Origin: Trebouxia sp. TZW2008
Taxonomy: Eukaryota; Chlorophyta; Trebouxiophyceae; Trebouxiales; Trebouxiaceae
Reading direction: 5' to 3'
Length of the DNA stretch: 64,000 nucleotides
Assembly (NCBI GenBank): GCA_002118135.1
Contig: BDIU01000014.1
Location: 124,001-188,000 of the forward strand
The notes below the pieces were generated by a model. It was not told the origin of the DNA. It searched no databases and was given only the letters and a program-made list of their open reading frames with translations. How positions within the stretch are numbered: position 1 is the stretch's first letter; each line of letters opens with the position of its first letter. Shown piece by piece: positions 35,943 to 48,301 of the stretch. The position numbers were made by a program, and so were the translations under genes.

Positions 35943-36755
35943 TCGTCAAACTAAAAGGGCTGGGCCTCTTTTGATGCAGTGCTTCTGGCTGTTCAAGCGT
36001 CTGAAACTATCATTAGCAGCTTCCCATCATGAAGCTTGATCAGTGCCTGACTCTCAGCCTAGGTCATACCGTTATCAGAAGGCAAGGCAGCTCAGCAGTT
36101 GATGCATGCTCAATCATTGAGGCATTGCGACTGGGCGTTTGTGCGGGCCAATTTCCAATATAAGCTAGGAAGTGCTGCAGCATGCCGTGGTGGATATATT
36201 ACGCCAGGCTCATTCTTGTCAGACGCAGCAATAGCTGACAGCCTTGTTGTTAGGACCAGTTTTCAGCCACTATGCGGAGGAAATGCCAATGCTGAAAGCG
36301 AATTCTAACATGATGACACTCAGAATATAAGGGGATTTCACACACACACACACAGCACTCGCGCAGACTGCTTACTACAACATGCCGGCAGCTTCCTGCA
36401 CTGCCTTGGCCCCTTCATCTTCTGCTGCTCGTCGTTCTCAGCGCTTCTTGCCAGCTGAGCGTTAGGGCAAGCGCGACACTGCAGCATCAGCTTTTCGGGT
36501 TGCCCCGGTGTCGCTCCTTGCGAGCGCAAGCGGAGCTCGTCCTTATCATTTGTTGCCACAGCGCGTCCAACTGATCGACCTGCAGCTTGCGAGAAATCCC
36601 TTGTCCTGTTTTTGCTAGTAGACTAGCCAGACCAGTGCTGCAGCTTTCAGCTGTATCGTCTGCTATCTTGACAAGTCTAGTGAATCCCGCACTTGAAGTC
36701 GCCTCTCAACGTTTTCGAGCTAGGATTTGTGAATTGCCATCTTGAACGCGAAAGC
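35943..36755. other. intergenic between OLA1 and TMEM184
   Basis: It contains a CA-repeat at 36339-36354. A GC-richer minus-strand open stretch (36560-36400) has only a GTG start and no splice support, so it is not called. The last part should hold the TMEM184 promoter and 5' UTR. Confidence 0.5.
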
Positions 36756-38919
36756 ATGTCGAGCGCGTTAGCGTTCTGGCGATGGCCTCGCCGGAGATGG
36801 TTCCGCATTCTCTGGTGCCTATGCGCTGCCAGCCTGTTGATTGCGCTGCCAGTCATAATCATAGAGTTCAAGAAGTCAGGCTGGTCAGTCAAGTATCAGG
36901 CTTGGTTTATTTCTGGAATGTTTGTCCTCATGGCAGTCCCTGTCACCGTCTACGAGGTTGCCATGCACCTAGAATACTTCTCGAGACCCAAGCTGCAGAT
37001 CAGAGTGATCAGAATACTGTGGATGGTTCCTGTTTATGCTGTGGACAGTTGGTTTGCACTTCGCTTCAAGGTCAGACCTGTTGCACAAACCTTTATTTGC
37101 CATGCACCACAAGTCCCTTGACCTGCTGCGCAGCATTTTGCTCCAGAAGTTCTAGTGTGTACAGTTTGTGTCCCTGCAGGACACACATGCGTACATGGAT
37201 GCAGCGCGAGATTGCTATGAGGCGTTTGTCATCTACAATTTCTTCATGTATCTGCTAGCCTACCTGGAAGATGAATACGGCGACATAGACGCATACTTCT
37301 CAACTAAGGAGGACATACCTCACCTCTGGCCTGTACACTACTTTCAGAATCCCTGGCCAATGGGAGTCGACTTTTTTTGGGAATGCAAAAAGGGCATTCT
37401 CAACTATGTCATTCTCAGACCACTCACATCAGTCATCAGCCTCATTGCCAGCGCTTTGGATGAAAGACAGATTGGTAACAGAGGTCTTGACTTCCGGCAT
37501 CCATACATCTACACCACAATCATCAACAACTTCTCCCAGACATGGGCTTTGTACTGCCTGGTGTTGATGTTTAAGGCGACCAAAGATGAGCTCAGCCCTA
37601 TCAGGCCCCTTGGCAAGTTTCTGGTGGTCAAAGCCGTGGTCTTCTTCTCCTTCTGGCAGTCACTGGCCATTCAGCTAGTTGTGTGGGTGAACCCTACAGT
37701 CTTTGGCGCTGATGTGAGTACCTCTCTGTCATGCAGCGTGCCCTTCTGAAATGCTCTGCAGTCAGCAACAAATGCGCACTATAACTGATGTACATCAGTT
37801 ATAGTGCGCAAAGAATTGTTAACCTGTGATGCTGTGCTGTTGCTGCCTGATCGCAGCATTTGCTAACCAGCGTTGTACACTCAAACATGCAGACACGTTT
37901 GAGTTCCTGTGAGCCAGAGGCATTGCAACACTTGACATGCGTCTGTCCCAATCTGAAGATACTTGTGCTGCTTTACACTGCATCAGCACAATTGGCAACA
38001 ATTCTTGTGTTGCACAATTGGCATCAATTGCTGTGTGCAAGGAAGTTTGGGTTTAAGACGTGCTGTCTTGAGCATGATGTCTGACATTACGCTGGCTGAT
38101 GATGTCTGACATTACGCTGGCTGTTCTGCAGTGGAACACCTGGAGCAAGGACGAGCACTACAACAAGGACGAGTTGGCATCAGGCTTCCAGAACTTCCTC
38201 ATCTGTATAGAGATGTTCTTTGCAGCCCTAGCGCATGCCTATGCCTTCCCTCCTAGAGATTACATGGACCCTGGGTGGGCAGTCAAGAGCGGCTTTGTGT
38301 ACAGTTTGAAGATCATGTTCAATGTCCGGGATGTTGTTGATGATGTAGAAGATGTGGTTTCAGACACGGTGAGCGTTTCATGCATAACAGATGACCATTC
38401 TGCCAATGACACCCTGTCTTCACAGCTGTCATTATGCAGCAGCTGCTAGTGTTGAGGCAGGGTTTCTGACATGCTGTGTCATATTGTATGAGCTGCATGC
38501 TGGCATAGCTGTGCATCACATTGGCATTTCACTGCTCAACCTTCTGTTGTGCCATTGTGCCAGCCATGGCATGGTGAGCCGAGGTCATGAGCTATGCAAG
38601 GAATACGGTTCAGAACAGTGACTGTCTTGAAGTTGCTGCGGCAAATTCCAGCATGGCAAACTTGCGAGTGGTGCTGCAGATGCACCGTACAGCCCACAAC
38701 ATACATGAAGCAGGCAGACAGACCTGGAGCACAGCCTGGCAGGGTGTGACGAGGCCAAGCTCCTTACTGTCACTGTTCAGCAGACAAAAAGCAGATGAAG
38801 AGTGGGGAGGCAGCAGAGATGATCACGGCAGTGCTGATCATCGCAGACAGTTACTGCGGTACAGTAATGATCACGAAAGCGGGAGTCAACACTCACCCAG
38901 CGCAACAAATGGCCAGTGA
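36756..38919 (+). CDS. TMEM184/LAZ1 family membrane protein (DUF300)
   Basis: Exons 36756-37070, 37180-37713, 38132-38368 and about 38680-38919 join in frame to 441 aa. The hydrophobic pattern gives about seven membrane helices, the first being WCLCAASLLIALPVIIIEFK. Family landmarks are MHLEYFSRPKLQIRVIRILW then MVPVYAVDSWFAL, the loop RDCYEAFVIYNFFMYLLAYL, NYVILRPLTSVISL, and a PPRDYMDPGW-type region after the last helix. Relatives include plant LAZ1 and animal TMEM184/organic solute transporter alpha, found on vacuolar or endomembranes. The C-terminal tail (exon 4) is hydrophilic, rich in His, Asp and Ser, and not conserved; its acceptor choice is the least certain part. Confidence 0.9.
37773..37810. 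repeat. perfect 38-bp palindrome in TMEM184 intron 2
   Basis: The sequence TGCGCACTATAACTGATGT is followed at once by its exact reverse complement, with no spacer. It lies about 60 bp after exon 2. Confidence 0.97.
38074..38123 (+). repeat. 25-bp tandem duplication at exon 3 acceptor of TMEM184
   Basis: The segment containing ATGTCTGACATTACGCTGGC occurs twice, the second copy ending nine bases before the exon 3 start at 38132. It overlaps the expected branch-point region. Confidence 0.9.
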
Positions 38920-39648
38920 TAGTCAGTCCAAGTGAAAGTGCTGCAGCAACTTTTGTCCAAAGTCAAGTGTCAAGACAGTATTGTTCCCCCTTGTCAGATG
39001 CCCAGTCAACCCGTGTTTGCAGACTCTGAGTGCTATGACACGTAGCATCTTGTCTGCAACAAGCAGTTGCAGTCAACCTTACTTTGCAGCTGTATGTGTG
39101 TGCTCTTCAAAGCCGCGTTTTGCGTAGGTAGTTCATCGACTGCAGGACCTCGTGCTTGCTGTTGAATTTCACTCACGCAGGTGTTGACATTTGTGCTTTT
39201 GTGGATTGATCACTGAAAATGCTTGCTGATCATGATCTCCCTGCGTTCAATGACAGCTGCAACACGTCAACCAAAGACACGCCGCCCGGTGTGTAAGTAG
39301 CAGTATCAAGGCAGCTGAATGCGTCATGTCAAGGCCATGGTCTCACAGTGACGGCCAGCGGTGGTCCTCATCCTGTCCACCTATACGCTGCAATAGCCGC
39401 CATCCGTGCATAACGTCGCATGGGCCGTCTAGGACGGGTCAAGGTGATGCAAAGGCAGGTAGACACGGCTGCGCAGCTGTGCTGCATTGCACAGATGTCG
39501 CAGATAAACCCGGCCTGCTGGCCTAGCCAGGAGTCGCTTGCCTGAAGGAAGGCCAAGACCAGACACTGCTTGAGCCACGCAGCCCTTGTGTGCCAGAATT
39601 GTCCGCGCGAACAGCCGGGCCCAGGAGCGTCGCCTTCTCGGGCTCGGC
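38920..39648. other. intergenic between TMEM184 and the mannanase gene
   Basis: No supported coding is present. The GC-richer part from 39300 to 39648 is probably the mannanase promoter and 5' UTR. Confidence 0.5.
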
Positions 39649-42600
39649 ATGGCTGCGTTGTTGACCGTGATCATTGTTTGGCTTGCTCACCAGCAGTGTG
39701 TGCTGTGTCAGCAGGTGAGGCAAACCCACCTTTTGCCTCACCGTGTAACACCTGTTCTCACGAGGGTCTGAGACGCATACTTTGGAGCATACAGCATCCC
39801 CTGTAGCTCTTGCTTCCAGACTTGAAGGCATCGGAGTCTGACCGAAAGTTAAATCATCAATGCATTGGGTCTTGCTTGGGATGATCATCATATTCAATCC
39901 ATGATGCTAAAGTTGTTGCATCGTCAAACCAGCCCCGCAGATTGCCTCACTGACAGCTTATAGCTTAGTAACCTCTGATTTGCGCAGTATACGTGTGTCA
40001 CTGCTTGGATCGCAGGCGTCTTCTTTGCTGCTGAACACAACTGCCTTCTCAGCTGCAGCTCCTGCAGCAGCTGCCAGCGCAAACAGCAGCAACACCACAG
40101 AATACTTTGTAACCATCACAGACAGTGGGGACTTTGCTCTGGGCTGTGAAGTATTCTATCCGTTTGGCTGGAATCAGTAAGCAGGCTCTGTTCATCTGCT
40201 TCATCTGTTGATCGCTCCAAAGCCTGAAATACGGCTGCATGATTCAGGCTCAAATTTTGGTGATTGTCTCTTTGTGAAGTCCTGCACCAGCACGTAACAG
40301 GTGCTTGCCATTAACACCCTGCTGCATCAAGGAACTGCAGCACGTTCGATGGTGTGCAGCACCGTGACGTTTGATGGTGCATGTATAACCCAGTAAGGCT
40401 GCACGCTCACTGGCTTTACTGTGACCAAATCTTTGCCAGCATGAACACTATCTGTCTTGCTTGTTATGCAGGTGGGAGTGGCTGGAGTCTGGAGCAGGCG
40501 CACCAGTCCTGGTGGCCGCCTCCCTGCCTCCAAACAGATCCGGTCCATGGGTAATACCTTTGCATGTCCTATCTGACTCTGCAACTTAATGACTGCTCTG
40601 TGTGTCCCGCTACCTTGTCTTGCCTGTCCTGCCAAGATCTGGAACTCCCTGACCTGCGTGGCCCCATCAACCCTTTCCTACTGTTGTGATTCCAGCCTCA
40701 CTTTGTGCTGGCCTGCTCTGCTTTGTTGTGGCCCAAGAGAGCTGGCTTGCTCTCCTTGTTCCTTTCCGTGCGGCTTTGCTCTGCCCTGATACCCGAAACC
40801 TTGGCAAACCCTCCTCTCCTTTCCATGCATACACCTTCCCTTGCCCAGTCCTCAACGACTCTTCTCTGCCCAACAAAAGGACCTTTCTGGTCAGAGGACA
40901 GTAGCTGACTGACTGTCTTCAGACCGTGAAAACTTTGTGATTACCACTGTGATTGGCTTGAAACCATCCTATATGCCACGCAGATGATCAGAGACGTGAT
41001 GATCAAGGGCAAGGGTCTTTGTGCAACCGCTGAGTGACTGTTTATCCTATTTCCACACTTTGTTTCTCTGTAGCAGCTTGACAGTGTGGCTTGCCTGTTG
41101 TGCAGTTGATCAGAGATGTGATGAGCAAGGGCCAAGCAGCTGGATTCAATGTCATCAGGGCCTGGGCTACATCAGCGTCACCTCATTATGCCCTTCAGGC
41201 CAGCCCCGGCAACTTTTCTGAAGTCATCTTCAGGGGCTTAGACTATGCTCTTGACCAGGCTAGGCAGCTCAATCTCAAGGTACATTTGCAGCAAGAAGCT
41301 GCTTTGTGTCCCTGTTGCTGGCCCTTTAGCATGTCAAGATGCTTGTGAGAATTGTCAGGGGCATTGATGGCTTGGCAAGCTGCACATTCTGACAGCACGA
41401 CTCAATACATCAGGCATGTTAACATGCAGGTCTTTGTGTTTCAGCTGCTTCATCCCACACCACCCTCATTGCACATTCCATACAAGCTCAGCAACTCATG
41501 TTGTGCCAAACTGTATGGGCAGCACAGGATGTCATCCGCATCACTGTCAATTTCTATTCCCTGACGCATGCCGGACTGGCTTTGATTCTTCATAACATAT
41601 GTGTTGCATTTGTGTATGCAGGTCATACTGTCCCTCACAAACAACTGGAACAGTACCGGCAGTGTTGACCAGTTTGTATCCTGGAGCCCAACTGCCTCAG
41701 TGCATGAGGATTTCTTCGATGACCCTGGATGCATGCAGCTGTACCAGCAGTATGCCTCAGCCATCATCAACAGAGTCAACTCCATCAACGGCCGCAGGTG
41801 TGCCGCTGAGTTTGCTGCGTCATGTACAAGCTACTTGGCTGTTAATTGTGGGCGTCATTTGCGGGACAGAGTTTCACATGCTAGCTGTATGAGGACTGGC
41901 ACAGTTCCGCTACATACACAATGCTGACTTCAGTGGCTACGTCAGTGGTAGCATCTGTCATGGGTCAAGATGCTTGTTGCTCGATGTCAAGCCAGTCTAG
42001 GCAATGACGGTAAGCCTAAATACCAGGAGGTTCATGCCTGCAAGTTTGGCAACGTAAGTCCTTACAGGTTGTTGTTGTGCACACAGCTCAGCTGTATGCT
42101 TTGGGTGTATTGTAGGTATGGAGATGACCCGACCATCATGGCTTGGGATCTGATCAACGAGCCCAGATGCTACAAGTGCGGCAACAGGATCCAGGTCAGC
42201 AACTGCATTGTCAACATGCAGTGATCATGCGTACTCATTCTGTTTCTGCATACGCCGCTCTAGTCTGCAGCCAAACAAACCAGCTTAGCGTGGACAGCTT
42301 GCTACGAGCCTCATGTACAACATGCACATAAGTTCATGCACATCCTGAACTCAAAGCAACACATCTGCGCACAGTCTTGTCTCTCTAAGCTGGCTTTTCA
42401 GAGTGTCTTTCTGTTACTCTGTGATGCTTGCTCTGCGCAGAGGCACTGAAAGCTTTGTGACGCATTGTGGCAGGAGTGGGTTGAGACAATGGCAGCCTAT
42501 GTGAAGAGCTTGGACAGCAAGCACTTACTGACAGTAGGAGAGGAGGGATTCTACCCATCAGGAGACTCTGATCCCAATGGGAATCAGACGTGAGTTCTGC

Positions 42601-45600
42601 TCCGAGCTGCTGTAGGAGATAAGCGTCCTGAGCCTGCACTTCTTAGCCATAGGTCGTTAGCTTGTTGATTCACAGTAGCGGCTTGCATATCCATTGAACT
42701 GACCACTTTCCACAGGACTTTCTGTCAACGTCATTGCCATGGTTCCAGAGCTGCTGCTGTTATCATGCACACTCAGACACTGCTGACAACAGCTTTTTGT
42801 CAGTCTTTTATGCTGTCATCACATGTCATGCAAAAGAGAAGCTACAGGTCGTGACATGCTCTTGAGCTCTGCTGCCATGTGCACATGTGACAGCAGTCAT
42901 GCCAAATGCACTGTGCAGGTGGGCGTACAATGAAGGGCAAGACTTCCTGGCAGATCACACTTCTGCTGATATAGACTTTGCTGCCTTCCACCACTGGCCG
43001 GACAACTGGCTGGACAACAGCACCAGCTTTGAGTCTGGCTGGATTGCTAAGCACATAGCAGATGCCACAACCCTGGGAAAGCCGGTGCGTCCCTCGCTCA
43101 GACCCTTGGCCTGCTCTGCACCAATTTTGGACCCCTGTTGTTATGATGTGTTATGATTGACTTGGGGCAGCAATTGCTGTGAGCTGAGTTGTTTCACCTG
43201 TGGATCTACTCGGCAGCTTTCATTGACTTGCTGCATCAGCTGCACATGCCTTGATGCACTTGACTCCAGCAAATGTACAGCTTGCTCTGCTGCATCCATG
43301 TGGGCTGACTCCATGCAGTGTTGCATACCGCTGTGATGACGGCAAATGGCTGTGCAGCTGATGCTGGAGGAGTTTGGCAAGTGGGTGCAGGAGGGTACAG
43401 CAGCCACCCAGGAGCAACGCGACGCCTTCTACAGCCTTGTCTGTGATGCCCTGCAAATAGTAAGTTCCACTACTTGCCAACAGGCAAGCCTGGTGCATCA
43501 CTGCTCTTGACTTGCTCCTGAATTGACTTGCTCCAACTAGCTTTTCTGTCATGAACATGCCAAGGCATAGGCTTTCCTTCTGTCTGCCTCTTGCCCACCA
43601 AGACTTCTGCAAGAGAATTACACCCAATTTGAAGAAAGAAAGTGGACACTGGTGCCAGTGCGGCTGTTGGGGCTGATACTCACTCAATCATGTATGTCTG
43701 CTGCACAGCAAAGTGTTTTGCAGGGACCAAAACACTTGATACAATGCTGAGCCCTTGTGGCAAAGGCTGCTCTGTGGGACTGAAGCAAGGGTGGTCACAG
43801 CCAATGCTTATTGCATCACGCATTGGCTGTGTGCAGCATAGCAGCCAGTATGGAAAAAGGGACTGAGCAAGCTGACTAATGTGCCGTTGGTGAACTATCT
43901 TGCATTGTACCATTAGTGTCTAACGAAGTTGCCAGGTGTGAAGCCAGCCGCACCTCCATCACTTTGTCACCACAGCAATACCATGTTTGCTGCTGCAGAG
44001 CATTAGGAATGGGAGCGCTCTCAAGGGAGCTGCCTTCTGCGCGTGACATGCTGATGACCTCAGAAGGCTGCACATTCTGAGTCAGTAGACGCTACTGAGG
44101 TCACCTCAATGCCATGCTTACTGCTGCAGAGCATCAGCAATGGGAGCGCTATGAAGGGAGCTGCCTTTTGGGCATGGTATGATGAAGGGCAGGTGGGGTC
44201 AGAAGCGGAGGGTGGGGGTACAGGGTGGTATGGGATCAATGACACCTCAAGCACCTTTGACTTGGTGCGCAGCAACGCCAAGATGATCGCTGGGTGAGCT
44301 CTCTTTAAAGCAGTGCGTCCGTGCAAGCTTTGCAAACTGTACAAATGAATTTTGCGGTCAAGCGTGCTTCTCAAGCAAAGACTGTACTCAATCTTGGACC
44401 ATGCATCAGTTGTAGCAGCTGGACTGTGATTCGAGCTTGTGGTCCTTTCTGTTCTATTCTGTGCCAGTTCCTGCGGTAATACACAAGCACCTTCATTGAG
44501 CTTGTCATTTTCTTGCTCAGATCCATTGATTGTGCATGCAGAAAGGCTCGCCCAGTCCACAATTGCGTTCCAAATCCAGCAGCAGTTGCAGCTGCCCCAG
44601 ACTGCAGCCACACCTGGGTGAACAATCAGCCTGGCACTGGGTAAGCACATCTTGTCTCTTTCGTCCAATTTTGCATGCAAGGAGGCCTTCGCACTGCTCA
44701 GTCGCATCCTCAATTTTCATGCCTATGCTGCATTGCTCTGACTTGCCAGTCCTGACTGCAGCTTCCCATCTGAGACCACCTACAAAGTAGTTTGCAGCAT
44801 GCTTCCCCGCCGCCCCAAGATTCACCTTTCACCTGCTCTCCCAATCCTTCATCCCCTACTTGTCCAATGCAACCCTGCGTGGCTTTTGCCTTTTCACCCC
44901 TTACTCCCAAATATCAGGCTTTACTTGCATCTTAACAATGACCGCAATACTTCACAGCAGAGCCCAGCTGTTCAATTCTTTTTGATGGCCAAGCTGCCTT
45001 CCTAGCAACTGATGACAGCATCACCCACTGAATCTCAGTATCAGAGCAGTCACCTGACTCGTATCACAAGTGATGATCAGCCATTGAACACTGCTACATT
45101 ACATAAAGCTGCTACAGAGCAATTTTTGGCTTCACGCTCGTGCTGAAGACTTTTGCTTGTGAGCTGCTTCAACACAACTGACAAAACTTGGCTGCTGCAG
45201 GTATGAGGGCCCACAGTGCAACATTGACATCAATGAGTGCCTCAGGCAGAATGTGCAGTGCGCAACCAATGCTGCCTGCATCAACACTGCTGGCGGCTAC
45301 AACTGCACCTGCCTGCCGGGTTACACAGGTGAGTTGCTTTGCCCCTTTTGCAGCCTGTGTGCATTGACAACAAAACTGCAAACAAGGCGCTAGCTCAATG
45401 AGCATACATGGGCATCATTCTAAGGCAGGCTAGAAATGCTGAGCGCGTCCTTGTGCTGCTTCAACAGTATTGCTTGCCCTGCATGTGGCAGGACTTGCTT
45501 GAGTGCATGTAAAGTGACTGCAGGCAAGCTGTTTCGAAGCAGAGCTGCATCTGTTTTTGGTCTCAGAACAATTGTGCGCCCTACTTTGCTGCAGTGATGT

Positions 45601-46815
45601 GTCGCAACTTTGTGGGGATGACTGCTGATATAGTGCGCTACTATAGTCTCATGAGACACGTCGTGGATGACCACATTCCCAAAGCTGCTGCTAGTAATCT
45701 GTGATTTTGGCCTTTTCCATAGGTTGACAAAAAAAACGTTCAGCCTGCTCTTGCATGTACAGGTGATGGGTCAACTGCCTGTCTGCTGAACAGTCAAGCA
45801 TTGCCGATAACTGATGACTACACCAGCAGCGGCAACGGCACCTTAGCATGTGATCAGGGACAAGATGTGGTGTACCTTGAAGGCGCTCCAGGGTTTGTTT
45901 ATGATCCAACAGGCTACTTGCTGACCCTGCCTGGACGCCAGGTGAGTTCACAATCATCAGGTGTCTACTGCAAATCCAGATGCAGTTCTGACAGTAAGTG
46001 CTAAGCGCTATTGATGTGAGCTACTAGCGTACAAGAGGTTGTGAGAAGCTATTGGCTGAGCAGTAAGCAATGCAGGTGTTTTGGTCTGGACATGCATTGC
46101 ATCAGTAGGCATGGATGATTGCATGCTGTCCACCTCTTAGTGACAGTCAGGAGATTTCAGTCAAATCCACACATATCTTTTTCACTCTTCTTCTTCTTCT
46201 GCTTGCCCCCTCCTCCTCTTCTTCTTTTAGATCTTCCCTTGTTGCCAGGATTCGTGACTGTGGCATGCAAATGTAGGGAGGCATGGGGTCTGCTGCTCCA
46301 GTGGACCTGACAGGCTGTCAACAGGCTTGTGAAATGGCTCAGCCAGACTGCAATGCTGTGGTCTACAATCCCACTTTGCAAGCTTGCTTCCTGAAGAAAG
46401 GACCGTCTACACAGCGGTGTCAGGTGAGGCATCGTGGGCTCATCATGACTGAGACTACGTGGCCGTGCAGTGTTTGAATGAGAAGACTCAACTTTGATTG
46501 TAGGTCAGCATACCTATGTCGCAGGGTACTATCTGCTGCAGTGCTTAGTTATACAAAGAACTTCATTTGCAACACATCAGCATTTGGGAGTGCGCCATAT
46601 GTCCTCTCCAGCGTTGCAGTAACTTATGCATGTGCCTTAAAGTGTAAACCACACAAATAGAGAGTATAGTGATATACTGGTGTGCTGTACAGGCGGCTGA
46701 CACAGCATGTGGTGATGCTCATGTGAATCAGCCGCAGGCAGCGTGTGCTGCATGGACAATGTACTACAGGCGGACAGCTGCACCCTCTACAGCAGCTACC
46801 GCAACAGCAGGCTAG
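39649..46815 (+). CDS. secreted GH5 endo-1,4-beta-mannanase with EGF and PAN/Apple-like domains
   Basis: Fifteen exons join in frame to 644 aa: 39649-39714, 40016-40176, 40472-40550, 41106-41279, 41622-41797, 42116-42194, 42474-42589, 42919-43084, 43358-43459, 44130-44293, 44521-44640, 45201-45328, 45763-45941, 46277-46423 and 46738-46815. Exon 1 is a signal peptide ([17 protein letters not shown]). The catalytic domain (about 50-425) has [37 protein letters not shown] with acid/base E234, FHHWPDNW, and LMLEEFGKW with nucleophile E344; it fits plant-type GH5 subfamily 7 mannanases. A calcium-binding EGF module follows ([20 protein letters not shown] then [10 protein letters not shown], about 476-517). 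A Cys-rich PAN/Apple-like module ends the protein ([31 protein letters not shown]). The enzyme cleaves mannan backbones outside the cell; the tail modules probably bind protein or sugar. Confidence 0.92.
40982..41015 (+). pseudogene. ghost copy of mannanase exon 4 start
   Basis: GATGATCAGAGACGTGATGA followed by TCAAGGGCAAGG closely matches the start of exon 4 at 41105-41137 (GTTGATCAGAGATGTGATGA then GCAAGGGCCAAG). The copy lacks the rest of the exon and a usable acceptor. Confidence 0.7.
43935..44055 (+). pseudogene. ghost copy of mannanase exon 10 start
   Basis: CCATGTTTGCTGCTGCAGAG then CATTAGGAATGGGAGCGCTC and AAGGGAGCTGCCTTCTG repeats the acceptor and start of exon 10 (44110-44170) about 125 bp upstream. 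The copy ends in TGA soon after (GCGCGTGACATG), so use of its acceptor would truncate the enzyme. Confidence 0.8.
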
Positions 46816-47746
46816 CACATGCAGAGCATGGCTGTCTACATAGGGAAGAATGACTCACCCTTGAAACATGCTTCATGAAGCTGCCTGCTTATTAACGCCA
46901 ATCCAGCTTGTGTGGCAGTTCAACTCACAATCCCCATGCCAGTAGGCACTGGACAATTTGGTGCTGGCGCAAATGCTTTGTAATGCCACTGGCATGCTGG
47001 GCATGCTGTCCACAATCAAGCTGTTGTTGAAAGTGACAGGTGACTGCTTTCTTGCGTCGTGTATGGCTATCAGGTGATAGTTGTACGGGTGCTTTGAGGC
47101 GCACGCGCTGATGTTGATGCTGAATGTCCTTTGACCATGCAAGTAGCATTGCTGCAGTTGGCGATGCATTCACTGACTTTCCAGCAGCAGCTCTTGCTGC
47201 TTTTTGCAAGTGTACATGAACCAAGCAAAGCCCTATGTGCATGCATGTATGGCACACTCTGCTGGCATCAGGTACATATTGGCAGTAGCATTGCTGCAGT
47301 AGGTTTATGATGAGCAGCGAACAGGCTAGGCTTGTGCAGTCACACAGTGGTGTTGCTGTGTGATTTGCACAGCAGTGCAAAGCTGACACCATATATGTGT
47401 CAATGACAAGTGATCTGTTACAATTGACCACCAAGAAGCGAGTAGCCCTTGTGTGCACTCAGACATACAGTGTGACTGCAAAACAGCATGCCCTGCTCAA
47501 TCCAACATGCTTGCTGATCCGAAATTGTATTCACAGGCCCCTGAAATGAAGCATGATGGTGAAGAGTCTGCTGGACTCACAGCCAATCAGAAGGGTTTTG
47601 CAAAACAACAATTGTCATTACATTATCCAAAACTGAGTAAGCAAATCTGCATGTGTCAAAGCCTATGCTTGTACACATTCAGCCAGCTGATCATGTTTCC
47701 AAAAATGTGCAGCCAGTTTAGACGACTTTCAGAACTGACACTGTTC
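46816..47746. other. intergenic between mannanase and YGGT genes
   Basis: This is convergent space. Several antisense and sense short frames exist, none with splice or family support. Confidence 0.5.
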
Positions 47747-48301
47747 TCAAAGATCTGCCTTGCGCTGCAATAGGTTCAAAATGCCCTGTGGGCCCAGCAA
47801 AATCTCGTTTATGAAACTCAAAAGTGCAACCCACACTACTGGCGTCACATCTAGCCCTCCCACTATTGGAATGACCTTGCGCGTTGGTCTGAGGATTGGC
47901 TCTGTTGGTCTAACAGCCAGCACCCAAGGCAGCTTGCCATAATTGATATTTGGGTACCAGGAAAGTACGATCCTAACAATCATCAAAAGCTGCCCAAGGT
48001 TGAGCACTGGTCCCAGCAGACTTGCTATCGTTCCTGCTGTCTTGGCATCAATATCCGCAAGCTCGTAAAGCACTTCTGCTGCTTGAGTTCTTTGTAGTGA
48101 TCTGCCTCTTGTACTGCATTGCCAGCTTTTGTAAGCAAAGCACGGCCTCGATACATGTGATGACGGACATTTGCTGCTCCTGAAGGTCGCTGGTCTGGTT
48201 GGGCCAGCTGAAACGTTGATGGCACCGCGCACGCCACCTGAACGCTGAGCTGTAAATGGCTGCTGCACAGATTGGCAATGCCGAAGCTGTACGTGCGTCA
48301 T
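47747..48301 (-). CDS. YGGT family protein (YlmG-like), probably plastid
   Basis: A single-exon frame of 184 aa. The first about 60 residues are rich in Ser, Arg and Ala, consistent with a plastid transit peptide, although a later start is possible. The mature part has two hydrophobic helices: LLGPVLNLGQLLMIVRIVLS, then WYPNINYGKLPWVLAVRPTE with PILRPTRKVIP-GGLDVTP, then VVWVALLSFINEILLG. The arrangement R-x-hydrophobic-L-S-W...P-x-R...IP-x-GG-x-D is the YGGT signature. YlmG-type proteins act in plastid nucleoid distribution and thylakoid assembly in plants and in division or wall processes in bacteria. The gene has no introns, unlike its neighbours. Confidence 0.85.
   Translation of the reverse strand: MTHVQLRHCQSVQQPFTAQRSGGVRGAINVSAGPTRPATFRSSKCPSSHVSRPCFAYKSWQCSTRGRSLQRTQAAEVLYELADIDAKTAGTIASLLGPVLNLGQLLMIVRIVLSWYPNINYGKLPWVLAVRPTEPILRPTRKVIPIVGGLDVTPVVWVALLSFINEILLGPQGILNLLQRKADL

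Noticed and set aside
36338..36559. Minus-strand frame with a plausible N-terminus (ATNDKDELRLRSQG)
   Set aside because: The start codon is GTG, no splice partners were found, and it lies in the probable 5' region of TMEM184.
43220..43687. 155-codon minus-strand open frame
   Set aside because: It overlaps mannanase exon 9 (LMLEEFGKW) on the opposite strand and shows no motif.
44060..44713. 217-codon minus-strand open frame
   Set aside because: It is antisense to mannanase exons 10 and 11, which have in-phase splice sites and recognised motifs. The frame has no family resemblance.
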